The translations under genes and the position numbers were made by a program. This document shows, piece after piece, positions 1-6,534 of a stretch of DNA of 10,032 nucleotides. Positions within the stretch are counted from its first letter, which is position 1. The number at the start of each line of letters is the position of its first letter. The notes beneath the pieces were generated by a model. That model ran no database searches. It was not told the origin of the DNA and saw only the letters and a program-made list of their open reading frames with translations. Origin of the DNA: Pseudomonadota bacterium (GTDB lineage Bacteria; Pseudomonadota; Alphaproteobacteria; Rhizobiales; Xanthobacteraceae); contig JAEWFG010000114.1 in assembly GCA_023388935.1 (NCBI GenBank), positions 1-10,032 on the forward strand, read 5' to 3'.

Positions 1-1023
1 AACAGCAAGGCGCCGATGATCTTCGTCGGCAGCGGCGCGATCGAGGCGCGCGAGGAGATCCTCGAGCTTGCCGAGATGATCGATGCGCCCGTCGTGGCCT
101 TCCGCAGCGGCCGCGGCATCGTCTCAAACGCGCATGAGCTCGGCCTCACCATGGCCGCCGCCTACAAGCTGTGGCCGAAGACTGATCTCATGATTGGCAT
201 CGGCTCGCGGCTGGAGCTGCCGACCATGTCGCGCTGGCCGTATCGCCCCGACGGATTGAAGAGCATCCGCATCGACATCGATCCGGTCGAGATGCGACGC
301 TTCACTTCAGACACCGCCATCATCGCCGATACCAAGGCCGCGACCGCCGATCTCGCCGCCGCCGTGCGCAAGGCCGGCTACAGCAAGACCGCCGGCCGCC
401 GCGCAGCGATCCGCGACGCCACTGCGACCGCGCAAGCCGAGATCCAGCGCATCCAGCCGCAGATGGCCTATCTCAACATCCTGCGCGAGGTGCTGCCGGC
501 GAACGCCATCGTCACCGATGAATTGTCGCAGGTCGGCTTCGCCTCCTGGTACGGCTTTCCGATCTACGAGCCGCGGACCTTCATCACCTCCGGCTATCAG
601 GGCACGCTCGGCTCGGGCTTCCCGACCGCGCTTGGCGCCAAGGTGGCGAACCCCGACAAGCCGGTGGTGGCGATCACCGGCGACGGCGGCTTCATGTTCG
701 GGGTGCAGGAGCTCTCCACCGCCGTGCAGTTCAACATCGGCGTGGTGACGCTGGTGTTCAACAACAACGCCTATGGCAACGTCCGCCGCGACCAGCGTGA
801 ACGCTTCGACGGCCGCGTGGTGGCGTCCGATCTGGTCAATCCGGATTTCGTCAAGCTCGCGGAGTCCTTCGGCGTTGCGGCCGCGCGCGTCACCGCGCCC
901 GACCAGTTCAAGGCGGCGATGGAGAAGGCGCTCGCGCATGGCGGGCCGTACCTGATCTCGGTCGAGGTGACGCGGGACTCCGAGGTCAGCCCCTGGGCGT
1001 TCATTCACCCGCCGAAACCGTAA
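1..1023 (+). CDS. ThDP-dependent enzyme, acetolactate synthase/carboligase-like (5' end outside window)
   Basis: The reading frame is open from the first base, so the 5' part lies outside the window; 340 codons are visible before a TAA stop. This corresponds to the middle and C-terminal domains of the large-subunit acetolactate synthase / benzoylformate decarboxylase / oxalyl-CoA decarboxylase superfamily, which condense or decarboxylate 2-oxo acids using thiamine diphosphate and Mg2+. Residues about 6-120 look like the central Rossmann-like domain (FVGSGA, then DLMIGIGSRLE and SIRIDIDP). Residues about 155-335 are the ThDP-binding domain. It carries TSGYQGTLGSGFPTALGAK and the ThDP/Mg motif, which begins TGDGGFMFG (GDG at about 227-229) and ends in the triple Asn of VFNNNAYGN (about 254-256). 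The family is clear but the substrate is not: the Glu of the N-terminal domain and the specificity loops are missing, so an ilvB-type biosynthetic role should not be assumed. The gene converges on alkB across a palindromic repeat. Confidence 0.9.
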   Translation, partial: NSKAPMIFVGSGAIEAREEILELAEMIDAPVVAFRSGRGIVSNAHELGLTMAAAYKLWPKTDLMIGIGSRLELPTMSRWPYRPDGLKSIRIDIDPVEMRRFTSDTAIIADTKAATADLAAAVRKAGYSKTAGRRAAIRDATATAQAEIQRIQPQMAYLNILREVLPANAIVTDELSQVGFASWYGFPIYEPRTFITSGYQGTLGSGFPTALGAKVANPDKPVVAITGDGGFMFGVQELSTAVQFNIGVVTLVFNNNAYGNVRRDQRERFDGRVVASDLVNPDFVKLAESFGVAAARVTAPDQFKAAMEKALAHGGPYLISVEVTRDSEVSPWAFIHPPKP

Positions 1024-1024
1024 T

Positions 1025-1132
1025 CCTCATGGTGAGGAGGCGCGAAGCGCCGTCTCGAACCATAGAGGCCCGGGTCTCACATCATGGCCTTCATCCTTCG
1101 AGACGCGCGCGAACGCGCTCCTCAGGATGAGG
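1025..1132. repeat. Palindromic intergenic repeat (family A) between convergent genes
   Basis: The left arm begins CCTCATGGTGAGGAG and runs into CGTCTCGAA near 1059. The right arm begins TTCGAGACG at 1097 and ends CTCCTCAGGATGAGG at 1132. Reverse-complemented, the right arm aligns with the left one with a few mismatches and small indels, giving a long imperfect stem with a loop of about 37 nt. It fills almost the whole 116-bp gap between the ThDP enzyme stop (1023) and the alkB stop (1140). It could act as a bidirectional transcription end or mRNA 3' stabiliser. The look is that of dispersed palindromic elements of Bradyrhizobium-type genomes; its copy number elsewhere cannot be seen here. 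Confidence 0.7.
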
Positions 1133-1139
1133 GGATAGA

Positions 1140-1793
1140 TCACCGCGTCTGTCGGAACGTCAGATTGATCCGCTTCCGGCCGAGCAGCGCGTGCTCGCCG
1201 TCGGCAAGCGGCGCGACGCCGTGATAGGCGAGCCGGGACGGGCCGCCCCAGACCACGACATCGCCGTGGACGAGCCGGAAGCGGCGTGGCTTGTCGCTGC
1301 GCGCCATGCCACCGAAGAGAAACGTCGCTGGCAGTCCGAGCGAGACCGAAACGATCGGCGCGGAGAAATCCAGCTCGTCCTTGTCCTGATGCAGCGACAG
1401 CCGCGTGCCCGGTTCGTAGCGATTGACGAGGCACGCATCGGGCGCGAAGCCAGAAAATCCGCCCTGCTCCGCCGCGCGCCGGGCCAGATCGCGGAGCACG
1501 GGCGGCATCGCCGGCCATGGCGCGCCGGTTCGCGGATCGATCGGATCATAGCGATAGCCGGTGTGATCGGTGATCCAGCCGCGCTCGCCGCAATTGGTCA
1601 TCGCCACCGACATCTGATAGCCGCCGGGCGTGGTCATTCGCCGAAACGGCGACTGGGCCACGATCGCGCGCGCGGCGGCGATCAGCTCGTTCTCGATCGG
1701 CTTGACGAAGGCGCGCAGCAGCACAGCGCCGTCGGCGATCTCCTCACGCGACGGCTGCGCCTCGGCGACGATATCGAACAGATCACCCGTCAA
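1140..1793 (-). CDS. alkB: AlkB, Fe(II)/2-oxoglutarate-dependent DNA/RNA dealkylase
   Basis: Cytosolic repair enzyme. AlkB proteins oxidatively demethylate 1-methyladenine, 3-methylcytosine and related lesions, using Fe(II), O2 and 2-oxoglutarate. The 217-residue product has the usual length (E. coli AlkB is 216). The iron facial triad is visible: H135 and D137 in SLHQDKDE and H191 in RLAYHGV. The 2-oxoglutarate-binding arginines are R208 and R214 in KRINLTFRQTR, which matches the E. coli C-terminus closely. The lesion-recognition segment GWITDHTGYRYDPIDP holds W73 and Y80, the counterparts of E. coli W69 and Y76. No in-frame ATG exists near the start and an in-frame TGA lies at 1805-1803. 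I prefer TTG at 1793, which has AGTGAG 8 nt upstream; TTG at 1799 (two residues longer) is possible but sits too close to that site. It is the second gene of a two-dioxygenase operon, about 22 nt after the PF09859-type oxygenase stop. Confidence 0.95.
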   Translation of the reverse strand: MTGDLFDIVAEAQPSREEIADGAVLLRAFVKPIENELIAAARAIVAQSPFRRMTTPGGYQMSVAMTNCGERGWITDHTGYRYDPIDPRTGAPWPAMPPVLRDLARRAAEQGGFSGFAPDACLVNRYEPGTRLSLHQDKDELDFSAPIVSVSLGLPATFLFGGMARSDKPRRFRLVHGDVVVWGGPSRLAYHGVAPLADGEHALLGRKRINLTFRQTR

Positions 1794-1815
1794 TCGCAAA
1801 GCTCACTTCGCATGC

Positions 1816-2565
1816 CTATTTGGCGTCATGAAAGATCACACCCAGCGTATGGCGCTGACCGGACCTGATCCGGCTGACGCCATGGCGCAGATTAACCCGG
1901 TAGGTGCCGCGTGTCCCTTGCACCGGGCGATGGTGCACAGCGAAGGCGACCGCGTCGCCCTGCGTGAGCGGTACAACCTCGGCGCGCGACTGCATGCGCG
2001 GGCGCTGCTCGGTCAGCACGAACTCGCCGCCGGTGAAATCGCGTCCCGGCTCGGACAGGAGGATCGCGACCTGGAGCGGGAACACGTGCTCACCGTAGAG
2101 GTCCTGATGCAGGCAGTTGTAGTCGCCGGCCTCGTATTGCAGCAGCAGCGGCGTCGGCCGGCTCTGGCCGGCCTCGTGGCAGCGCTTCAGGAACGCCGCG
2201 TGGTCGGCGGGATAGCGAATGTCGATCCCCATCGCCTCGTTCCAGCGATTGGCGACGCCCTGAAGGTGCGCGTAGAGCGCCGGGCGCAATTCTCCGATCA
2301 GGCCGGGAAGCGGATAGGAGAAATACTTGTACTCGCCGCGGCCAAAACCGTGGCGGCCCATGACGATACGGCTGCGGAAGTTTGCATCGTCCGGATAGAG
2401 CGCGGCGACGGCGCGGCATTGGTCCGGCGTGAGCAGGCCCTGCAGGACAGCGCAGCCCTGAGCGTCGAGTTCGGCGGTGATCTGGGGCCAGTCGAGGGCG
2501 TCGACCCGGGCGGTAATATCGGTCGCCAAATCGGGACCGGCGGGAACACGTTTCGCGATTGCCAT
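1816..2565 (-). CDS. 2OG-Fe(II) oxygenase, PF09859-type (Oxygenase-NA), proposed nucleic-acid repair
   Basis: 249-residue cytosolic protein with a double-stranded beta-helix dioxygenase core. The proximal iron ligands H153 and D155 lie in YNCLHQDLYGEH. The distal ligand is H228 in VNLRHGVSRI, followed ten residues later by R238 (SGQRHTLGVIFHDA), the expected 2-oxoglutarate-binding residue. Other recognisable blocks are GEYKYFSYPLP (78-88), a helical stretch through about 130, LLLQYEAGDYN (140-150) and TGGEFVLTEQRPRMQSR (178-194). The layout fits the PF09859 family, which has been predicted to act on damaged DNA. That function is family-level prediction, but the position directly upstream of alkB in the same operon supports it. 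The start is ATG at 2565 with AGGGTG 5 nt upstream. A palindromic repeat ends only 19 nt upstream of this ATG, leaving almost no room for an independent promoter between them. Substrate and physiological role are inferred. Confidence 0.88.
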   Translation of the reverse strand: MAIAKRVPAGPDLATDITARVDALDWPQITAELDAQGCAVLQGLLTPDQCRAVAALYPDDANFRSRIVMGRHGFGRGEYKYFSYPLPGLIGELRPALYAHLQGVANRWNEAMGIDIRYPADHAAFLKRCHEAGQSRPTPLLLQYEAGDYNCLHQDLYGEHVFPLQVAILLSEPGRDFTGGEFVLTEQRPRMQSRAEVVPLTQGDAVAFAVHHRPVQGTRGTYRVNLRHGVSRIRSGQRHTLGVIFHDAK

Positions 2566-2584
2566 AGCATCACCCTATCCACGT

Positions 2585-2696
2585 CCGTCATTCCGGGGCG
2601 CGACGAAGTCGCGAGCCCGGAATCCATTCATCCACCGACTGCGCCGCACGATGGATTCCGGGCTCGCGCCCAAGAGGGCGCGCCCCGGAATGACGG
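2585..2696. repeat. Palindromic repeat (family B), copy 1, upstream of dioxygenase operon
   Basis: Nested perfect inverted repeats. The outer arms are CCGTCATTCCGGGGCGCG (2585-2602) and its exact complement at 2679-2696. The inner arms are GCGAGCCCGGAATCCAT (2611-2627) and its exact complement at 2651-2667. Folding would give a long cruciform or RNA hairpin with a loop of about 23 nt. A second copy of the same family is at 6535-6633, with conserved arms and an unrelated loop. The element lies between the DUF2848 stop (2750) and the oxygenase start (2565), both on the minus strand, so read-through RNA would carry the hairpin. Confidence 0.9.
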
Positions 2697-2749
2697 AGGT
2701 GGGTGTCGCAGATCGCGGCCGCTACGACCACCCGATTTCCGGAAGCAAC

Positions 2750-3436
2750 TTAGCCCCGCACCGGCAGCGTCACCACGTCATATCCATGCTTGATTGTCCG
2801 CTTCAGCACGGGGTCCTCGAGCTCGAACTCGAAGCGGTCGGCCGGGCGGATGCCGCCCTTGGCGGCGAAGGTGCCGCCGAACATGGCGCAGCCGTCGGGC
2901 AGCTTCCCACCCTCGAAACCGCGTGCGATGAGGTCGGCGACCGGCAGCATCGCATCCAGCGTTCCCTCCTGGTAAAGCACGCGCTCGCCCTTGATCCAGG
3001 CGAAGGAGCGCAGGATCATCTTGTCCCAGTGGCCGATCACGTCCTCCAGCTCCCACAGCGTGGAAGCGATCGGCTTGTCGCACATCTGCTTGGAGACGGT
3101 GACGTTGTAGGCCTCGACCTTGCGGTCGGTATGGTCGGAGCCGCAGCCGACGAAAATGCGGCCCTGCCAGCCGATCAGCACGAACTCGACCTCACCGGAC
3201 GAGTCGCCGCCGCAGCATTCGATACAGTCTTCCGTGGTCAGCCGCCGCGCCGAGGCGCGGTAATAGATCGGCGTCGAGGCCGGCCGGGCGATGCCCATGG
3301 CCTCCAGCTCCGCGATGTGCTTGTCGCGCGCTATCGCGTCGCGGCCGGTCCAGCCGGCGATGACCATCTGGTTGATTGCCAGCGTCAGCGGCGTCGTGGT
3401 GTCCTGCGCGTCGACGGTGAAAGTCAGGTCAAACAC
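2750..3436 (-). CDS. DUF2848 family protein, FAH-like hydrolase fold suspected
   Basis: 228-residue protein recognised as DUF2848 (PF11010), a family without an established reaction. Key blocks are EVEFVLIGW (about 82-90), GCGSDHTDRKVEAYNVTVSKQMC (about 97-119), SFAWIKGERVLYQEG (about 154-168) and GCAMFGGTFAAKGGI (about 182-196). The GSDHTDRKVE segment followed by SKQMCDKP resembles the NDxSARDxQ and later SK motif of fumarylacetoacetate-hydrolase-fold enzymes. An FAH-like metal-dependent C-C bond hydrolase or decarboxylase is therefore an inference. The GTG start at 3436 is chosen because GGAGG lies 9 nt upstream (3450-3446). The longer TTG start at 3469 lacks such support and would overlap the amidase by 41 nt. 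With the GTG start the gene overlaps the amidase stop by 8 nt, a coupling arrangement. The two products probably act on the same substrate. Confidence 0.88.
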   Translation of the reverse strand: MFDLTFTVDAQDTTTPLTLAINQMVIAGWTGRDAIARDKHIAELEAMGIARPASTPIYYRASARRLTTEDCIECCGGDSSGEVEFVLIGWQGRIFVGCGSDHTDRKVEAYNVTVSKQMCDKPIASTLWELEDVIGHWDKMILRSFAWIKGERVLYQEGTLDAMLPVADLIARGFEGGKLPDGCAMFGGTFAAKGGIRPADRFEFELEDPVLKRTIKHGYDVVTLPVRG

Positions 3437-4778
3437 GAATGACGGCCTCCATGCCGGCGGCAAGTTCAAAAATGCGACGGTCCGATCCGCCCGCGCCTGC
3501 CAGCATCAAGCCGACGGGGACATCGCCCTCGCGATGCGCGGGCAGCGAGATGGCGCAGCCGTCAATCATGTTGATCAGGGTGCAGTTGCGCAGCGCGCGC
3601 AGGTTCGCGACCGTGAACGCCTTGTCGTCGGCGAGATCGGAAATCTTCGGCGGCGTGTTGGCGGTGGTTGGCAGCACCAGCGCGTCATAGGGCGCAAGGC
3701 GTGCATTGACGCGGGCGATCAGCGAGCGGCGCTCGTTGAGGAGATCGATATAGTCGGCCGCGCTCTGCGCCTCACCGCGCAGGATGCGGACGGAGACTCT
3801 GGGATCGTAGACGTCGCCCTTGGCCGTGATGAGGTAGCGATGCCACGCAAAACTCTCGGCCGCGGCAAAGCCGCCCTTGGCGTTCATCGGGCCGATGTCG
3901 TGGAATTCCGCCATCTCGATGCGCTCGATGACAGCGCCGTGGTCGGCGAGCGTCTTCAGCGCACGCTCGAACGTCTCGGCCACGGCTGCGTCGAGGTCGT
4001 CGAGCGCGATCGCGGTCGGCATCGCCAGCCGCATGCCCTTCACGGGACGCGGCTTCAGAGGAACGATCGGCTCGTTCGCAAGCACGGCGTCCAGTATGGC
4101 ACAGCAACTGACCGATCTCGCCAGAGGGCCGATGCTGTCGAGCGAGAACGACAGCGGCACCGCGCCGTCGAGCGGCACGCGCCGCTGCGTCGGCTTGTAG
4201 CCGACGATGCCATTGAAGGCCGCGGGAATGCGGCAGGAGCCGCCGGTATCGGTGCCGAGCGCGCCATGCGCCATGCCGTCGAGCACGGAGACCGCCGCGC
4301 CCGAGGACGAGCCGCCGGGCACATGGCCTGCGGCCCGGTTCCAGGCGCCCTTCGGCGTGCCATAGTGCGGATTGATGCCGATGCCGGAATAGGCGAACTC
4401 GGTCATGTTGGTGCGGCCGATCACGACAAAACCGGCCTTGCGCAGTCGCGCCACCGCCGCCGCATCGTGCTCCGCCGGCGGAGAATCGTCGAGCGCGCGG
4501 GAGCCGGCGCGCGTCACCTGGCCCTTGATGTCGAAGAGATCCTTGATCGAGATCGGGATACCGGCATAGCGCGACGATGCGGCGTTGGCCTTGCGCAGGC
4601 CGTCCATCGCATCCGCAGCCGCGAGAGCGGCGTCCTTGTCGACATGAATGAAGGTGCGCTGCCCTTCGCCGGCCGGATCAGCGATTTTGGCAATGCACGC
4701 CTCGACCAGCTTGCGGGAGGTCGTGCGGCCGTTTTCGAGGTCGTCGGCGAGCTTCGCCAGTGTCTGAAAATCGGGCAT
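3429..4778 (-). CDS. Amidase-signature family hydrolase
   Basis: 449-residue amidase of the Ser-cisSer-Lys family (PF01425), which hydrolyses carboxamides or related C-N bonds in the cytosol. The catalytic Lys is K79 in ISIKDLFDIKG. The cis-Ser is S157 in PGGSSSGAAV and the nucleophile is S181 in GTDTGGSCRIPAAFNGIVGYKPT; the 24-residue spacing between the two serines is standard. The C-terminal half (VLPTTANTPPKI, near 368-379, and PVGLMLAG, near 421-428) also fits the family. Length agrees with GatA/AtzE-sized amidases, but no gatB or gatC is present, so this is not tRNA amidotransferase; the substrate is unknown. The start is ATG at 4778, giving MPDFQTLAKL; the open frame continues upstream to 5039, but that extension would cross the divergent promoter region and enter the DUF35 gene. 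First gene of a unit with DUF2848, divergent from the DUF35-thiolase-SDR unit. Confidence 0.93.
   Translation of the reverse strand: MPDFQTLAKLADDLENGRTTSRKLVEACIAKIADPAGEGQRTFIHVDKDAALAAADAMDGLRKANAASSRYAGIPISIKDLFDIKGQVTRAGSRALDDSPPAEHDAAAVARLRKAGFVVIGRTNMTEFAYSGIGINPHYGTPKGAWNRAAGHVPGGSSSGAAVSVLDGMAHGALGTDTGGSCRIPAAFNGIVGYKPTQRRVPLDGAVPLSFSLDSIGPLARSVSCCAILDAVLANEPIVPLKPRPVKGMRLAMPTAIALDDLDAAVAETFERALKTLADHGAVIERIEMAEFHDIGPMNAKGGFAAAESFAWHRYLITAKGDVYDPRVSVRILRGEAQSAADYIDLLNERRSLIARVNARLAPYDALVLPTTANTPPKISDLADDKAFTVANLRALRNCTLINMIDGCAISLPAHREGDVPVGLMLAGAGGSDRRIFELAAGMEAVIRV
3446..3450 (-). promoter_or_regulatory. Ribosome binding site that decides the DUF2848 start
   Basis: GGAGG on the minus strand, inside the 3' end of the amidase gene, 9 nt before GTG 3436. 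This GTG overlaps the amidase TGA in the string GTGTTTGA. It argues for terminal reinitiation or translational coupling rather than the longer TTG start at 3469. Confidence 0.65.
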
Positions 4779-4808
4779 GTCTGTCTCACGGAATATTGGC
4801 GCTCGCAA

Positions 4809-4836
4809 TCTATAGCGCCGGCTCGGTTCGACACAA
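4809..4836 (-). promoter_or_regulatory. Candidate sigma-70-like promoter for the amidase unit
   Basis: On the minus strand TTGTGT (4836-4831) is separated by 16 nt from TATAGA (4814-4809), and the -10 lies 30 nt upstream of the amidase ATG. The -10 is a fair match and the -35 keeps only the TTG, so this is a by-eye candidate. The rest of the 193-bp divergent gap (4779-4971) contains a TTGACG at 4878 on the plus strand that could be a -35 for the DUF35 unit, but no convincing -10 at the right spacing. Confidence 0.35.
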
Positions 4837-4955
4837 GCATTGGGCGCATGATGGCATGCACGCGCATTGCTGGACCGTTGACGCGCCATGGTCGATTGTC
4901 GCATCAAGATCGAAACAGGCGGGCAAGCAGCCTGCCACTTGGCAAAACAAGCTCT

Positions 4956-4962
4956 GGGAGGA
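4956..4962 (+). promoter_or_regulatory. Ribosome binding site fixing the DUF35 start
   Basis: GGGAGGA with a 9-nt spacer to ATG 4972. The open frame upstream to ATG 4888 has no such site and encodes residues unlike the DUF35 family, so 4972 is preferred. Confidence 0.75.
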
Positions 4963-4971
4963 CCTGCCGAC

Positions 4972-5385
4972 ATGGCCGAACCGCAGCGCGCGCGACCGAA
5001 ACCGACGCCGGAGACCCAGCACTTCTGGGACGGCACCAAGGCGGGCGAATTGCGCCTGCAGCGCTGCGACGCCTGCGCGCATGTCTATTTCCCGCCGCGC
5101 CCGTTCTGCCCGTCCTGTGCCTCGCGCAAGGTCAGCGCGTTCAAGGCGAGCGGCAAGGGCTTCCTCTACAGCTACGTGATCAACCACCGTCCCGCCGCGC
5201 CCGGCTTCACACCGCCTTATGCGATCGCGGTGGTCGAGCTCGCCGAAGGGCCGCGGATCATGAGCAACATCATTGACTGCCCGCAGACGCCGGAAGCGCT
5301 CGAGCTCGACATGAAGCTCGAGGTCGCCTTCCAGGAGCTCGACGACAAGATCACCCTCCCCGTGTTCCGTCCGGCGAAGGGGTAA
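4972..5385 (+). CDS. DUF35 / ChsH2-like zinc-ribbon OB-fold protein, thiolase partner
   Basis: 137-residue protein. An N-terminal helix (TQHFWDGTKAGELRLQRC, about 15-32) leads into a rubredoxin-like zinc ribbon with C32-x2-C35 and C46-x2-C49, followed by an OB-fold domain from about residue 52 (GKGFLYSYVI, PPYAIAVVEL, ELDMKLEVAFQEL). This is the classic Zn-ribbon_aCP plus DUF35 OB-fold pair. Such proteins bind acyl-CoA or stabilise a thiolase-fold partner, for example ChsH2 with Ltp2 in steroid side-chain cleavage and DUF35 proteins with archaeal thiolases. The thiolase-like gene begins 3 nt after the stop codon, so the two products most probably form one complex. The length is typical. The substrate is not visible from the sequence. 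Confidence 0.93.
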   Translation: MAEPQRARPKPTPETQHFWDGTKAGELRLQRCDACAHVYFPPRPFCPSCASRKVSAFKASGKGFLYSYVINHRPAAPGFTPPYAIAVVELAEGPRIMSNIIDCPQTPEALELDMKLEVAFQELDDKITLPVFRPAKG

Positions 5386-5388
5386 GTC

Positions 5389-6528
5389 ATGCGCAAGAAC
5401 CAGGTTGCCGTCGTCGGCGCGGCCGAGACCACCGAGCTCGGCGTCATCCCCAACATGTCGCAGCTCCAGCTTCATGCGGATGCGGCGCTCAATGCTATCG
5501 CCGATGCTGGGCTGAAGCTGTCCGACATCGACGGCTTCGCCACGGCGGTCGAAACACCTCAGCAAGTCTGCCACTATCTCGGCATCAAGCCGACCTGGGT
5601 CGACGGCACCTCCGTCGGCGGCTGCTCATTCATGCTGCACGTCCGACACGCCGCCGCCGCGATCGAGGCCGGCCTGTGCAAGACCGTGCTGATCACCCAC
5701 GCCGAGAGCGGCAAATCGATGATCGGCAAGCTGCCGCGTTCGATCCCCGCCGACAGCCTGCAAGGCCAGTTCGAGGCGCCCTACGGCGTCTACGGACCGC
5801 CCAGCATGTTCCCGATTCCCGTACTGCGCTTCATGAAGACCTACGGCATCACCCATGAGCAGCTGGCCTCAGTCGCCGTGGTGCAACGCGAATGGGCAGC
5901 GAAGAATCCGCGGGCGATGATGAAGGACCCGATTACGGTCGCCGACGTGCTCAACTCGCGCATGATCGCCTATCCGTTCCGCCTGCTGCAGTGCTGCCTC
6001 GTCACCGACGGCGGCGGCGCGCTGATCCTGACCTCGGCCGACCGCGCCAAGGATTTTCCGAGGAAGCCCGTCTACATCATGGGTACCGGCGAGAGCGTGG
6101 AAACACCGATGGTCAGCCAGATGGAGACCTTCAACTCCTCGCGCGCCTTCAAGACCGCAGGTCCCCTCGCCTTCAAGGAGGCCGGCATCGCGCACAAGGA
6201 CGTCGATCATCTCATGATCTACGATGCCTTTGCGCATCTGCCGCTGTTCGGCCTCGGCGACCTCGGCTTCATGCCGCATGAGGAGACCGGCAGGTTCATC
6301 GCCGACGGCAACACGCGGCCCGGCGGCAAGCTGCCGCTCAACACCAATGGCGGCGGCCTGTCCTACATGCATTCGGGCATGTACGGCATGTACGCGCTGC
6401 AGGAAAGCGTGCGCCAGATGCGCGGCATCGCACCGGCGCAGGTACCGAACGCGAAGATTTCGGTGTGCCACGGCGTCGGCGGCATGTTCGCAGCATCAGG
6501 CACGATCGTGTTTACGAACGAGAGGTAG
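5389..6528 (+). CDS. Thiolase-superfamily protein of the SCPx / lipid-transfer (Ltp) type
   Basis: 379-residue thiolase-fold protein close to sterol-carrier-protein-x thiolases and bacterial lipid-transfer proteins, which cleave or act on acyl-CoA side chains. The N-terminal half starts NQVAVVGAAETTELG and contains the active-site loop VDGTSVGGCSFMLH (71-84). The C-terminal half has DHLMIYDAFAH (273-283), NTNGGGLSYMHSG (318-330, H328) and SVCHGVGGMFAASG (358-371, C360 and H361). His and C-terminal Cys elements of thiolases are therefore present. At the position of the nucleophilic Cys (C94 in human SCPx, NNNCATGS) my alignment places S75; C79 lies four residues later. This suggests a non-thiolase reaction, possibly Ltp2-like retro-aldol cleavage with the DUF35 partner. 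Start ATG 5389 lies 3 nt after the DUF35 stop with AAGGGG just upstream. Many annotation pipelines would call it acetyl-CoA acetyltransferase, which may be wrong. Confidence 0.9.
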   Translation: MRKNQVAVVGAAETTELGVIPNMSQLQLHADAALNAIADAGLKLSDIDGFATAVETPQQVCHYLGIKPTWVDGTSVGGCSFMLHVRHAAAAIEAGLCKTVLITHAESGKSMIGKLPRSIPADSLQGQFEAPYGVYGPPSMFPIPVLRFMKTYGITHEQLASVAVVQREWAAKNPRAMMKDPITVADVLNSRMIAYPFRLLQCCLVTDGGGALILTSADRAKDFPRKPVYIMGTGESVETPMVSQMETFNSSRAFKTAGPLAFKEAGIAHKDVDHLMIYDAFAHLPLFGLGDLGFMPHEETGRFIADGNTRPGGKLPLNTNGGGLSYMHSGMYGMYALQESVRQMRGIAPAQVPNAKISVCHGVGGMFAASGTIVFTNER

Positions 6529-6534
6529 TCACTT

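Noticed and set aside
307..1008. 233-codon minus-strand open frame opposite the ThDP enzyme
   Set aside because: His/Arg/Gly-rich antisense shadow of a conserved ThDP-binding domain.
1630..2793. 387-codon plus-strand open frame opposite alkB and the oxygenase
   Set aside because: It mirrors two conserved dioxygenases, crosses the palindromic repeat and shows no recognisable protein features.
4888..4971. Upstream extension of the DUF35 frame to ATG 4888
   Set aside because: A strong GGGAGGA with good spacing precedes ATG 4972, and the added residues are not DUF35-like.
4779..5039. Upstream extension of the amidase frame
   Set aside because: Arg/Cys-rich residues unlike amidases. It would cross the divergent promoter region and the DUF35 start, whereas ATG 4778 gives a normal family N-terminus.
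3291..5276. 661-codon plus-strand open frame opposite the amidase and DUF2848 genes
   Set aside because: It is antisense to well-supported genes with catalytic motifs, is Arg/His/Gly/Asp-rich with no domain, and also runs through the DUF35 gene in another frame. It is a high-GC shadow frame.
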